This document shows positions 63,904 to 64,000 of a stretch of 64,000 nt of DNA, piece by piece. Below the pieces are notes generated by a model that saw only the letters and a list, made by a program, of their open reading frames with translations, was not told the DNA's origin and made no database searches. The number at the start of each line of letters is the position of its first letter. The stretch's first letter is position 1. The stretch is from Synechococcus sp. CBW1108 (GTDB lineage: Bacteria; Cyanobacteriota; Cyanobacteriia; PCC-6307; Cyanobiaceae), in the NCBI RefSeq assembly GCF_015840335.1, contig NZ_CP060395.1:806001-870000 (forward strand), given 5' to 3'. The position numbers and the translations under genes were made by a program.

Positions 63904-64000
63904 TCAACGCTCTGGGGCCGTGGGCATCAGCTCGAGCACCTGGCGGGCTGTGCTTTCCATGAAGGCCAGCGACCAGCCCATCTGCACGACGGCCTGATCG
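63904..64000 (-). CDS. 3' end of an unidentified gene (truncated by window edge)
   Basis: On the minus strand a frame is open from the window edge to a TGA at 63906-63904. It gives ~31 residues ending VLELMPTAPER. The visible piece (QMGWSLAFMESTARQ) looks like a helical C-terminus, with cyanobacterial codon use. Too short to assign. Confidence 0.5.
   Translation of the reverse strand, partial: DQAVVQMGWSLAFMESTARQVLELMPTAPER

Overview
The window is a high-GC, densely packed stretch of a unicellular picocyanobacterial chromosome of the Synechococcus/Cyanobium type. Markers of an oxygenic, phycobilisome-bearing cyanobacterium are psbA (D1), psbX next to ycf66, a CpcG rod-core linker beside a CpcS-type lyase, a high-light-inducible protein, CP12, ferredoxin-thioredoxin reductase and a sufR/sufBCDS locus. 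A split (circularly permuted) tmRNA gene encoding the tag ANNIVRFSRQTAPVAA and several HIP1 octamers (GCGATCGC) point to the same clade. Species cannot be fixed from the sequence alone.

Layout. 1-5 kb: 3' part of infB, two membrane proteins, tRNA-Thr(CGT), a DesA-like desaturase and psbA with Glu130. 5-13 kb: a lipoprotein, an exported protein, aspartoacylase, xi-class GST, an ABC-F ATPase, CP12, obgE and a MalK/UgpC-type ATPase. 13-18.4 kb is the accessory-looking part: a decayed nucleotidyltransferase, a Uma2 nuclease, a Phd/YoeB-type toxin-antitoxin pair bounded by an exact 35-bp direct repeat, mutS2, and an MNT/HepT-like pair. 18.4-27 kb: VOC and membrane proteins, hemB, a DnaJ/CbpA co-chaperone, a thioredoxin-like protein, a DUF938 methyltransferase, a SemiSWEET, an AT-rich orphan membrane protein, an SDR, the permuted ssrA, an RlmL-like methyltransferase and a YqjE/YqjD-like pair.

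27-43 kb: smc, a PRC-barrel protein, msrB, an LpxB-related glycosyltransferase, tRNA-Leu(GAG), accC, a YggT protein, psbX, ycf66, two TolB-like lipoproteins (one with no normal start codon), hli overlapping an SbmA/BacA-like ABC exporter gene, a HIT protein, comM, rpsU and a DUF3747 protein. 43-50 kb: def, an S9 peptidase, a GltS-type symporter, a FucA-like aldolase next to mtnA (a possible DHAP shunt), a DUF1543 protein and a methyltransferase. 50-57 kb: the iron-sulfur locus sufS-sufD-sufC-sufB-ftrC (minus strand) divergent from sufR. 57-64 kb: phycobilisome genes, a DUF4912 protein, a phospholipase D-like lipoprotein, small clade-specific proteins, an FAD monooxygenase, an exported protein and the 3' end of an unknown gene.

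I found no CRISPR array, prophage, transposase or obvious rRNA gene. The items most worth following up are the 638-bp insertion-like toxin-antitoxin cassette between mutS2 and uma2 with its toxin lacking the usual C-terminal catalytic His, the mtnA-aldolase pair, and two lipoproteins whose reading frames seem to need a CTG start. I did not find anything that I could defend as a wholly new system.
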